Positions 1 through 8,278 of a stretch of 64,000 bases of DNA are shown here, one piece after another (position 1 is the stretch's first letter; every line of letters begins with the position of its first letter). The notes beneath the pieces are model-generated. The model did not search any database. It saw only the letters and a program-made list of their open reading frames with translations, and was not told the DNA's origin. The DNA is taken from NCBI RefSeq assembly GCF_040253585.1, contig NZ_JBELAU010000001.1, forward strand, positions 1-64,000, given 5' to 3'. The translations under genes were made by a program, and so were the position numbers. Source of the DNA: Emticicia sp040253585 (GTDB taxonomy: Bacteria > Bacteroidota > Bacteroidia > Cytophagales > Spirosomataceae).

Positions 1-1
1 T

Positions 2-1873
2 TCAATATCAGCTAAATGTGTACAGAATGGTTGTGAATCAGACCCAAGTTCAGCAACGAATTTAGAAATCAAAGCTAAACCAAGTGTTCCGACCATTACG
101 CCACCAAGTCAATTAGTGGTTTGTTCACCAACAAGTTTGACTTTAACGGCAACTTGTGCAAGTGGAAATGTTGTTTGGTCAAATAATTCAACTGGCACAA
201 GTTTGACACTTAATTCAGTCGGAACATATTCAATATCAGCTAAATGTGTACTGAATGGGTGTGAATCAGATGCAAGTTCGGCAACGAACTTGGAGATAAA
301 AGCCAAACCAAGCGTGCCGACTATCATGCCACCGAGCCAATTAGTGGTTTGTTCTCCAAGTAATTTGACATTAACGGCAACTTGCCAAACTGGTAATGTA
401 GTCTGGTCAACGGGAGCAACGAGTACAAGTTTGATTTTAAATACAGTTGGAACATACTCAATTTCAGCAAAATGTACACTAAACGGGTGTGATTCTGACC
501 AAAGTTCGGTAACGAATTTGGAAATCAAAGCCAAACCAAGCGTGCCAACCATCACGCCACCGAGTCAGTTGGTCGTTTGTTCGCCAAGCACGCTCGAATT
601 AACAGCAAGTTGCCAAACTGGTAATGTAGTCTGGTCAACGGGAGCAACGAGTACAAGTTTGATTTTAAATACAGTTGGAACATACTCAATTTCAGCAAAA
701 TGTACCTTAAACGGCTGCGATTCAGACCAAAGTTCAGCAACGAATTTAGAAATCAAAGCATTGCCAAATGTTTCGGCAACAAATACTGGTCCTTACACTG
801 TCGGACAAAGTATTAGTTTAGTCGGAAGTGGGGGTGGAACTTATAGTTGGACTGGTCCAAATAATTTTAGTAGTTCTCTAAGCACACCAACCATCTCAAA
901 TGCTCTTTCTGTCAATGGTGGAGTTTATACTTTGACTGTGGTTGGAGCTAATGGTTGTTCGGTAGCGGCAACCACAAATGTTGTGGTCAGTGGCGTTGAC
1001 CCGTGCGACCCAAGTCGAATCGTAGATTATTTGTATGTGAAAGCTGGAAACCCACACCAGCCATTATTCAACTTGACTGATGGAATGGTAATTAATCAAA
1101 TTCCAGAGCAGGTTTCGATTTTAGTGTCACCATCCTTATGTCCGTCGGTGACAATCGAAAGTTTTGAGATGAACATTCAAGGGCCAGAATTGAATTGGAA
1201 TATTCTCCAAAATGTGACACCCAATGCTTTGTTCGATAATTTTGGTTCAGATATTTGGGGACGTAATTTCAAGTCAGGTAGTTATACTTTGACCGTAACA
1301 GGCTACGCCCAAGACAACAAAGGAGGAGGAATTACTTATGGACCAAAAATTATCCGATTCATAGTAGTGGGTAATTTAACAACTATAAATGCTCCAACAC
1401 TTTCTAAAAATACTATTTGTGCAGGTAGCTCGGTTGATGTGAGTTTTAATACTTCTGGAACGTTTAATAGTAGTAATGAATTCCGAGTAGAATTGTCTGA
1501 TTCATCGGGTAGTTTTGCAAGTCCAGTTTTGATAGGAACGACCAACGGAATTGGTACTTTGAGTTGCTTGATACCACAAAATACGCTCGAAGGTGTTAAA
1601 TATTTGATACGAGTATCGTCATCGAATCAAGTAGTGGTGAGTAATCCAGCGATAAGTCAAGTTGCGATTCACCCTTACAGTCATCATTTGGTCAATCCAG
1701 CAAATAATTTAACTGGCACAAAAACTAAGAAGGCAGTAACGAACATTAATGCGAGTAACAAGGTGACATCACCAGCCAGCGTGACTTATCAAGCAGGGAA
1801 GTCGATTGTGCTGGCCCCTGGTTTTGAATCGGGGTCGGTTTTCAAAGCCGAGATTCAAAGTTGTGAGAATTAA
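2..1873 (+). CDS. Surface protein with tandem Cys-rich repeats and C-terminal 3-coathanger-type domain (5' end outside window)
   Basis: The reading frame is open from base 2 and ends at a TAA, so only the C-terminal ~620 residues are visible. It begins with near-identical 76-residue units, each carrying a VVCSP motif and two more cysteine positions (LTATC or LTASC, then GC[ED]SD), typical of Ig-like beta-sandwich repeats of bacterial surface proteins. A PKD/Ig-like segment follows (YSWTGPNNF), then a unique region. The last ~50 residues (INASNKV, AGKSIVLAPGFESGSVFKAE) match the tail seen on many Bacteroidota secreted proteins and known as a 3-coathanger stack domain. The signal peptide would lie outside the window. 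Secretion and surface location are inferred from family context. The ligand or function cannot be told. A hairpin terminator follows directly. Confidence 0.85.
   Translation, partial: SISAKCVQNGCESDPSSATNLEIKAKPSVPTITPPSQLVVCSPTSLTLTATCASGNVVWSNNSTGTSLTLNSVGTYSISAKCVLNGCESDASSATNLEIKAKPSVPTIMPPSQLVVCSPSNLTLTATCQTGNVVWSTGATSTSLILNTVGTYSISAKCTLNGCDSDQSSVTNLEIKAKPSVPTITPPSQLVVCSPSTLELTASCQTGNVVWSTGATSTSLILNTVGTYSISAKCTLNGCDSDQSSATNLEIKALPNVSATNTGPYTVGQSISLVGSGGGTYSWTGPNNFSSSLSTPTISNALSVNGGVYTLTVVGANGCSVAATTNVVVSGVDPCDPSRIVDYLYVKAGNPHQPLFNLTDGMVINQIPEQVSILVSPSLCPSVTIESFEMNIQGPELNWNILQNVTPNALFDNFGSDIWGRNFKSGSYTLTVTGYAQDNKGGGITYGPKIIRFIVVGNLTTINAPTLSKNTICAGSSVDVSFNTSGTFNSSNEFRVELSDSSGSFASPVLIGTTNGIGTLSCLIPQNTLEGVKYLIRVSSSNQVVVSNPAISQVAIHPYSHHLVNPANNLTGTKTKKAVTNINASNKVTSPASVTYQAGKSIVLAPGFESGSVFKAEIQSCEN
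110..793 (+). repeat. Three in-frame 228-bp tandem repeats coding for 76-residue domains
   Basis: Units start at 110, 338 and 566, exactly 228 bases apart, and the end of a further unit lies at 2-109. Bases 382-477 and 610-705 are identical at all 96 positions, which points to recent duplication or gene conversion. The codon phase is kept, so the copy number of protein domains can change without a frameshift. Confidence 0.95.
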
Positions 1874-1888
1874 GGTTTTGGTTGTATG

Positions 1889-1927
1889 AAAAAGCCGAAT
1901 CAGTTTTTATGCTGATTCGGCTTTTTT
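1889..1927. terminator. Bidirectional intrinsic terminator between convergent genes
   Basis: A 15-bp perfect stem (1889-1903 with 1912-1926) closes an 8-base loop. It is flanked by an A-run on the left and a T-run on the right, so it can end transcription from both the repeat protein on the plus strand and the molybdenum hydroxylase on the minus strand. Confidence 0.9.
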
Positions 1928-1946
1928 ATAAATTTAACTTCATTTA

Positions 1947-4094
1947 TTAAGATACACTCTCAAACAACTTTTGGTCTTCTTCGATAAAAGGTTGATTGCG
2001 TAAACGCTTACCAGTTGCTTTAAAAATCGCATTGGCAACCGAACCACCAGTAGGAGGGAGAGCTGGCTCACCTAAACCAGTCGGGTCGATGCCATTATTG
2101 ACGAAACTTACTTCTATGGCAGGAATTTCATTCATTTTTATCAATCTGAAAGCATTGAAATTCTTTTGGTCAGGTGCACCATCTTTGAAAGTTAAGTTTC
2201 CGTACATGGCGTGACCGATTCCGTCAACAATTCCGCCCATTACCTGATTTCTTGCTCCACTTTGATTGACTACTATTCCACAATCAACGGCTGCGTAAAT
2301 TTTTTGTAAAACTGGTTTACCTTTCTTCATCACTACTTCTGCCACTTGAGCAACATAAGATGCGTGCGAGAAATAAACACTGAAACCAAGGCTTACACCT
2401 TTCTTCTTTTTACCCCAACCTGATTTTTCAGCGGCCAATTCAATGACAGCTTTCATACGGTCAATGTTGTATTTTATCTCACCAGTAGGTGCAGTTTTGG
2501 CTTTTTCCAATAATTCAAGTCGGAATTGTACGGCATCTTTACCTGCGGCCGTAGCTACTTCATCCAAAAACGATTGTTCGGCAAATGCCAAGAAATTGGT
2601 GATTGGAGCACGCCAAGGCCCAGTTGTAATGGGCGATTTATGCTCGGCCGAATCAATCAATAGATTTGAAACTGCTCCCGCTGGGAAATTATCCTGACGA
2701 GTTGAATTTCCTGCATTTAGACCTGCACCACGAAGGGTATAGCCAATCATATTGCCTTGTTTATCGAGAGCGGCACGGAAACGATAACGAACGGCAGGGC
2801 GATAACTACCTCCGCTCATATCATCTTCACGAGTCCATATTACTTTTACGGGTGCTTTGATGATGCTCGAAAGTTCGGCAGCTTCCAAAACATAATCCGT
2901 ACCCAAACGACGACCGAATCCTCCACCCATTTTTGTCAATTCAACCGTTACTTTGTCGGCTGGAATATTGAGCAATTTAGCAGTTTGATTCTGAGCGTTT
3001 TGTGGGGTCTGCGTTGGACCAACTAATTCTACGCCATCTTCACGCACGTGAGCAAAGAAATTCATAGGCTCCATCGGGTTATGCGGCAAAAATGGGCATT
3101 GATATTCAGCTTCTACGATTTTTGCTGCATCTTTGAAAGCAGTTTCTACATCCCCATCTTTTCTACGTACTTCAGCCTTTCCATCGAGTAATTCTTTAAA
3201 GATTCTATTATGGTCGTCGCTGCTTTCGAGGTTAGCTGCTTTCTCCCATTCGATTTTAACTAAATCTCGGGCTTTTTTTACTTCCCAAGTCGATTTTCCT
3301 ACGATAGCTACTTTATCTTTAAATGAAACCACTTCAATACCACTTGCTGAAGCCTTCGCAGCAGAAGCATCGAATGATTTTAGTTTCATTCCAAAGGCAG
3401 GCGGACGCTGGATCATGGCGAATTTCATGCCTTCACGATAAAAATCGAGTCCAAAAAGTGGTTTTCCAGTTAAAAGTGCCTGATTATCAACGCCTTTTAC
3501 TGTTGAGCCAATGAGTTTGAAATCTTTTTTATCTTTCAATTTTACATCAGTTGGCGGCGTGAGTTTGGCTGCTTCTGTCGCCAATTCGCCATAACCCAAC
3601 TTTTTGCCTGATGCTGTATGAATCACAAAACTTTTTTCGGTCGAACATTCACTTGCCGAAACTCCCCAACGTTTAGCGGCCGCTTCAACCAACATTTGGC
3701 GTGCTGTTGCACCTGCTTTGCGGAGGCGTTGCCATGAATGAGGAATCGAACCACTACCACCAGCTACTTGGCGTTCAAATTTCTTGGTGTCGAGTGGAGC
3801 TTGTACGACTTTTACATTTGCCCAATCAACATCTAATTCTTCGGCCACGATAATCGGGAAAGCAGTTTTAATACCTTGTCCGATTTCAGGATTTGGTGAA
3901 AAAATCGTTACGATTCCATCAGTTTGAATAGATAAAAAGGCATTAAAGGCTGTATTGCCTGCTTCGCTTGCTATCCCTTCTACAACTTTGGCTGCCGAAG
4001 CCTCTTGTCCAAACCAATTGAAACCCAATATTAAGCCACCAGCACTCAGTGCGGTTGACTTTAAAAAATCTCGTCGGCTATTATTTTTTGTCAT
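1947..4094 (-). CDS. Molybdopterin-binding aldehyde oxidase/xanthine dehydrogenase-family large subunit (IorB-like)
   Basis: This is the catalytic subunit of a two-subunit molybdenum hydroxylase, a family that oxidises N-heterocycles or aldehydes. The 715 residues fit IorB-type subunits. The N-terminus has a twin-arginine signal (SRRDFLK, then a hydrophobic stretch), so the folded cofactor-loaded enzyme is probably exported by Tat. The glycine-rich molybdopterin-binding motif MGGGFGRR and the C-terminal GLGEP motif with the family's catalytic Glu are present. The small [2Fe-2S] subunit is encoded just upstream on the same strand. No FAD subunit or cytochrome gene is adjacent, so the electron acceptor is unknown. 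The substrate cannot be deduced. Confidence 0.9.
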   Translation of the reverse strand: MTKNNSRRDFLKSTALSAGGLILGFNWFGQEASAAKVVEGIASEAGNTAFNAFLSIQTDGIVTIFSPNPEIGQGIKTAFPIIVAEELDVDWANVKVVQAPLDTKKFERQVAGGSGSIPHSWQRLRKAGATARQMLVEAAAKRWGVSASECSTEKSFVIHTASGKKLGYGELATEAAKLTPPTDVKLKDKKDFKLIGSTVKGVDNQALLTGKPLFGLDFYREGMKFAMIQRPPAFGMKLKSFDASAAKASASGIEVVSFKDKVAIVGKSTWEVKKARDLVKIEWEKAANLESSDDHNRIFKELLDGKAEVRRKDGDVETAFKDAAKIVEAEYQCPFLPHNPMEPMNFFAHVREDGVELVGPTQTPQNAQNQTAKLLNIPADKVTVELTKMGGGFGRRLGTDYVLEAAELSSIIKAPVKVIWTREDDMSGGSYRPAVRYRFRAALDKQGNMIGYTLRGAGLNAGNSTRQDNFPAGAVSNLLIDSAEHKSPITTGPWRAPITNFLAFAEQSFLDEVATAAGKDAVQFRLELLEKAKTAPTGEIKYNIDRMKAVIELAAEKSGWGKKKKGVSLGFSVYFSHASYVAQVAEVVMKKGKPVLQKIYAAVDCGIVVNQSGARNQVMGGIVDGIGHAMYGNLTFKDGAPDQKNFNAFRLIKMNEIPAIEVSFVNNGIDPTGLGEPALPPTGGSVANAIFKATGKRLRNQPFIEEDQKLFESVS

Positions 4095-4180
4095 TATAGT
4101 ATCTGTTTGATAATTTAGATAGTTAATTGATAAGTGCTTTAATATTGGTTATTCTATCAATCACTCATTCAATCATTGAA

Positions 4181-4645
4181 CTATTTTTGCATTTGTGTTG
4201 CCGCCAGCTGAACCGCTTCTTTGATTCGGTGGTAAGTACCGCAACGGCAAATATTTCCTGACATCGCCGCTTCAATTTCTTCCAAACTTGGTTTTGCATT
4301 CTTTTTCAAGAAAGCTGCCGCTGTCATCATTTGCCCAGTCTGACAGTAGCCACATTGTGGTACGTCGATGGCATCCCAAGCTTTTTGTACTGGGTGGTCG
4401 CCTTTTTCAGAAAGTCCTTCAATCGTAGTGATTGTTGCATCAGCAACCGCTGAAACAGGTAATACACATGATCGAGTAGCTTCGCCATTGATATGCACCG
4501 TGCAAGCTCCGCACTGAGCCATTCCGCAACCGTACTTTGTGCCTACAAGTCCGAGATTATCACGCAAGACCCATAATAATGGTGTATCGGGCGATGCTTC
4601 GGTTTTGAGGGTTTGACCGTTGATTTTGAGGTTATAATTTGCCAT
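4181..4645 (-). CDS. [2Fe-2S]-binding small subunit of the molybdenum hydroxylase (IorA-like)
   Basis: A 154-residue protein with an N-terminal plant-type ferredoxin domain (YGCGMAQCGACTVH, followed by SC) and a C-terminal helical [2Fe-2S] domain (CGYCQTGQMM, then GNICRCGTYHRI). It carries electrons from the molybdopterin site of the large subunit. The frame can be extended to 4747, but homologues start like MANYNLKING, so the ATG at 4645 is chosen. It has no signal peptide, so it would be carried out by hitchhiking on the Tat-exported large subunit (inference). The large-subunit gene begins 86 bases downstream, consistent with one operon. Confidence 0.92.
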   Translation of the reverse strand: MANYNLKINGQTLKTEASPDTPLLWVLRDNLGLVGTKYGCGMAQCGACTVHINGEATRSCVLPVSAVADATITTIEGLSEKGDHPVQKAWDAIDVPQCGYCQTGQMMTAAAFLKKNAKPSLEEIEAAMSGNICRCGTYHRIKEAVQLAATQMQK

Positions 4646-4766
4646 TATCGAAATGTTTATTGAATGTCTGAATCTATAACTAAAATTATATAAAATGTTC
4701 TTAAAAAACATCGAAAATTGCAATTTTTTGCACTTATTTTCGACCAAAATTGAATATTTAGCGATT

Positions 4767-7175
4767 TTAAGGCTTCAATACCAACTTTCCAGTTTTTACC
4801 TTTTCAATCTCTGCACGATTCATCAGTTCGGGGCGAGAACCTCCCTGCACAAACATTTCAGCTTGGTCGTCGTAGTGTTTGCTTAAAAAGTGTCCCGATT
4901 GACCAGTTGGTAGTACGCTTCTACCATGTTCGACATCGGCAAAATCAACAATTCTGCGTAAAGCTGGGCCATAAGTAACTTTATAAGTTCCGCTCGAATC
5001 GACCGAAAAATCAAGGTTATTGATGGTTTCTCGGCCACCTGGTGCTGGAAGTGGCCCAACACTGAAATATTTTCCTACAACTGGCAAAATACCGAGTGGA
5101 TGATTGTGCGTAAGCGTATGTACTTTTTCCCACTTCCACGCAGTCATGTCATTGCCGAGTTGTTTTTCGAGACTTGCCAGTGCTTCATTCAGCGATGTTG
5201 TCAGGATTTCTTTGCGAGTTTCTTTGTTTTTTGTCGAAACATTATCCCACCAAGGCGAAGCATCGTTTCGCATCAATGTTGCCATATTTCGCTTAAAATT
5301 ACCGTTGTGTTCAAATGCTTTGAAAACTTCGTTGCCCAATTCATCTTTGATGGTATTTACGAAAAAATGATAAAGAAAACGGTAATAAATTGTTGGTTCA
5401 ATGTCTTCTAAATCGTGCGAACCGTCCCATTGAGCCAATTTTTCTAAACCATTTTTTGCCGAAGGAATCAGCTTGCTTTTATCAATTACTGGTAAAATAT
5501 CTTTCAAAAGCCCAGTAAATGATGATGATGTAACATCATTGATTACTTTTCTAACGCTTTCTTGTGTCCAATCTTTTTTATCAGTAAACAGAAGTTCTTC
5601 GATTCGGCTTGCACGATTCCCTGGAACGTAGTAACCTGGCACCAAGCCATTTCCCATATCGGCTGGCTGGTTGTTTGCGGTGTAAAGTACGCCACGCTTA
5701 GGATTTAATATTTGAGGATTCAGAGAAAAATCGTACCAACCTTGTGGGTCGTCGTTGCCAGTTGAGCCATCTAAAATCAACATTGGATTGACATGGGCTG
5801 GACGTTTCGGGAGTTTTCCTGCTGCCCACCACGCAATGTTTCCTTCGGTATCGCCCCACATAATATTTAAGCCAGGAGAAGTAAGTTTACTGGCCGCTTT
5901 GGCAGCTTCGGTAGCATTTTTGGCGTGGGCCATTTCATAAAACGCTTCCAGATGATAACTCGGAAATTGATTATAAACCCACCATAAAGTAATTGGGTCT
6001 TTTTGGTCGGCCATTTTATCGAAACTATCATTCATCAAGATGCCGTGGCGAGAGGTTTTTACCGCAATTTTTACATCGGCCGCATCTTTTACTTTGATTG
6101 ATTCTTCACGCACTTTCAAATCTTCCCAATGGTCTTTGTACCAAACTTGGTTTGCATTAGCAGGATTTGTTTTTTCACGGAAAAAATCAACGTCGTCATT
6201 TTCAAACATCGTCAAACCCCAACCGCCGTATTGCGAATGCCCCAACGCTCCAACGGGAGTGCCTGCTAAGAAATTTCCGTAAAACTTAAAGTTTGGACAT
6301 TCGAGATGGGCTTCGTACCAAACCGAAGGCTGCGAAAAAGCAATGTGCGTATCGTTCGATAAAATTGGCTTGCCTGATTTGGTCTTCGAGCCAGCAATTA
6401 CCCAGCCATTTGAACCATGATAAGGCGGAAAAAGTGCATTGGTCTCGATGTTGGTCAGTTGATTGGCCATGTGTGCCAAAGCCGTAGATGAAGCGATATT
6501 TTCTTGGGCATTGGTCGGAATTTTTGGCTCGTTGGCAGGCCAACCTGTCATTACATCTTTCCAATATTCTGGGCCGTATTTGTTCTGAATCATCGTCGAA
6601 ATAGCTTCCGAGCGGAAAGCTTCGGCAAACGTAAAGCCCATGTAACCCATAATTATCTGCATATCAGCCATTTCAAAAGGTGTTTTTTTGATGCCAGCAA
6701 TCGAAAACTCTGGGGGAGTTTTGCCGTTTTTAATGTATTCGTTTACACCTTTTATGTAAGCCTGTGCAGCTTTTACAAATGGTGCATTAGGGTTTTTCAT
6801 AAGCACTGAATCAATCGTCCATTGGGCGTGTTTACGAAAACTGAGCGTTCGGAAGAATTTATCAGATGGGAGTGCTTTTTCGCCAAAAAGTTCTGCTAAG
6901 CGTCCATCAGCCAAACGGCGGAGTAATTCCATCTGAAAAAGGCGGTCTTGGGCATGAACGTAGCCAAAGGCTTGAAATAAATCGTCTTCGTTTTGGGCAT
7001 AAATATGCGGAACTCCGTAGTCATCATAAAGCACCTCGACTGGTGCTTTTAGACCTTTGAGTTGTAATTCGCCATCAAGGGTGGGTTTGGTGCTTTGTAG
7101 CCAAAAAAAGATTCCGATGCCCGCCACAACGAGCAAAATGAGTAATCCGAGGAGGATTTTCTTTAATACTTTCAT
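4767..7175 (-). CDS. Penicillin acylase family protein (N-terminal nucleophile amidase)
   Basis: An 802-residue Ntn hydrolase of the penicillin amidase/AHL acylase family, which cleaves side-chain amides. The precursor should self-cleave before Ser255 in HGSNGWVIAG, giving an alpha chain (about residues 35-254) and a beta chain. A hydrophobic segment at residues 5-26 is a signal peptide or membrane anchor, so the enzyme likely works in the periplasm. Further family motifs are DDYGVPHIYA, YVHAQDRLFQMEL and SNDTHIAF. It lies upstream of the molybdenum hydroxylase genes on the same strand with a 121-base gap, so co-transcription is possible. The natural substrate is unknown; candidates include acyl-homoserine lactones and other amides. 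Confidence 0.92.
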   Translation of the reverse strand: MKVLKKILLGLLILLVVAGIGIFFWLQSTKPTLDGELQLKGLKAPVEVLYDDYGVPHIYAQNEDDLFQAFGYVHAQDRLFQMELLRRLADGRLAELFGEKALPSDKFFRTLSFRKHAQWTIDSVLMKNPNAPFVKAAQAYIKGVNEYIKNGKTPPEFSIAGIKKTPFEMADMQIIMGYMGFTFAEAFRSEAISTMIQNKYGPEYWKDVMTGWPANEPKIPTNAQENIASSTALAHMANQLTNIETNALFPPYHGSNGWVIAGSKTKSGKPILSNDTHIAFSQPSVWYEAHLECPNFKFYGNFLAGTPVGALGHSQYGGWGLTMFENDDVDFFREKTNPANANQVWYKDHWEDLKVREESIKVKDAADVKIAVKTSRHGILMNDSFDKMADQKDPITLWWVYNQFPSYHLEAFYEMAHAKNATEAAKAASKLTSPGLNIMWGDTEGNIAWWAAGKLPKRPAHVNPMLILDGSTGNDDPQGWYDFSLNPQILNPKRGVLYTANNQPADMGNGLVPGYYVPGNRASRIEELLFTDKKDWTQESVRKVINDVTSSSFTGLLKDILPVIDKSKLIPSAKNGLEKLAQWDGSHDLEDIEPTIYYRFLYHFFVNTIKDELGNEVFKAFEHNGNFKRNMATLMRNDASPWWDNVSTKNKETRKEILTTSLNEALASLEKQLGNDMTAWKWEKVHTLTHNHPLGILPVVGKYFSVGPLPAPGGRETINNLDFSVDSSGTYKVTYGPALRRIVDFADVEHGRSVLPTGQSGHFLSKHYDDQAEMFVQGGSRPELMNRAEIEKVKTGKLVLKP

Positions 7176-7248
7176 CGAACAGTAGTTTTTAGGTTGATTG
7201 AGTTGAAATGTAAAAATAAGAAGAAAAAATTGAAGTATTTACAAAAAA

Positions 7249-7316
7249 ATGTGGCACACCTCTTTATCGCAATAATGAGGTGTGCCACATACTACAACAC
7301 AATTCGGAGAATTGTG
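7249..7316 (-). terminator. Intrinsic terminator after the response regulator gene
   Basis: On the minus strand a small hairpin (7297-7316) is followed by a perfect 14-bp stem (7277-7290 with 7249-7262, 14-base loop) and then a run of seven T. It directly follows the response regulator stop codon. Confidence 0.85.
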
Positions 7317-8009
7317 CTACTCATCTTTCAAAACATAACCCATACCTGTTTTTGTATGAATAAGTTTTGGGTCAAAATCTTTGTCAATTTTTTTGCGGAG
7401 GAAATTGATATATACTTCAATCACATTTAGGCTATTTTCAGCGTTGTTTCCTTCCCAAATCTTCTCAGCAATTTCTGCCTTTGAAACTACTTTCCCTTTA
7501 TTTCTTATTAAGTATTCGAGCAACGAAAATTCTTTTGGCGTAAGGTCAATATGCTTGCCTTGACGAGTTGCCATTTTGCTTTCAAAATTAATTTCGAGGT
7601 CGGCAATGCGGAGAATATTGGCGTTGGTTTCGTTTTCGGCGTAGGCACGTTTCAAGAAAACATTCACCCGAGCAATCAATTCACGGTATTCAAAAGGTTT
7701 TACGATATAATCGTCAGCTCCGTGTTCAAAGCCTGTAATTTTATCATCGGTTTCACCCAAAGCCGTAAGCATAATTACAGGCGTTTGACGGTCTTTTTCT
7801 CGGATTTTTGCACAAACCTCATACCCATTCATCTGCGGAAGATTCACATCCAACAATATCAAATCGAACTTGCCACTGAGTGCAAAACGTAGTCCAATTT
7901 GACCATCGTATGCTACTTCGGTATCAAAATCTTTTTCCGATAAGCCTTTTACAAGGTTTTCGGCCAATCGTTGGTCATCTTCGATGATGAGTATTTTTTT
8001 CTTTTCCAT
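7317..8009 (-). CDS. OmpR/PhoB-family two-component response regulator
   Basis: A 230-residue DNA-binding response regulator. The receiver domain (1-120) has the acidic pair at 11-12, phospho-acceptor Asp54 in LLDVNLP, Thr82 and Lys104 in VKPFEYRE. The C-terminal winged-helix domain (about 130-228) has the usual LTPKEFSLLEYL and TKTGMGYVL motifs. No histidine kinase gene is adjacent. The nearest kinase is at 14357-15733 on the other strand, separated by five genes and a small ORF. Whether the two work together cannot be decided from sequence. Confidence 0.95.
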   Translation of the reverse strand: MEKKKILIIEDDQRLAENLVKGLSEKDFDTEVAYDGQIGLRFALSGKFDLILLDVNLPQMNGYEVCAKIREKDRQTPVIMLTALGETDDKITGFEHGADDYIVKPFEYRELIARVNVFLKRAYAENETNANILRIADLEINFESKMATRQGKHIDLTPKEFSLLEYLIRNKGKVVSKAEIAEKIWEGNNAENSLNVIEVYINFLRKKIDKDFDPKLIHTKTGMGYVLKDE

Positions 8010-8084
8010 ATTTTTTAGGATTTAGGTTTCAGACGTTAGCGAATTTACTTATTTCTAACATATATGTTAACCAATAAAATCTAT

Positions 8085-8204
8085 CGTAAAATTAGAACGC
8101 AGATGACGCTGATTTTTACTGATTTACACTGATTTTTGGGTGAAAAATTGTTTTTATCAGTAAAAATCAGTCAAATCTGTGTCATCTGCGTTCTATTTTT
8201 TACG
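8085..8204. repeat. Intergenic hairpin repeat
   Basis: A long imperfect palindrome. The outer arms 8094-8107 and 8181-8194 pair perfectly (AGAACGCAGATGAC), and the inner arms 8109-8123 and 8156-8170 also pair perfectly. The word TTACACTGATTTT inside it recurs in the palindrome at 27986-28061. It looks like a dispersed non-coding repeat. The rest of the gap 8010-8278 shows nothing recognisable. Confidence 0.75.
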
Positions 8205-8278
8205 GTTATAACTTGAATTATATCTAACAGTGAAACCCTATTTTTAATTTCATCGAATTTAATTCTAATTCCTATAAT

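Noticed and set aside
110..793. Regular repeat array that might be read as CRISPR or a minisatellite
   Set aside because: The period of 228 bases is an in-frame protein repeat with no short conserved repeat plus variable spacer structure and no cas genes.
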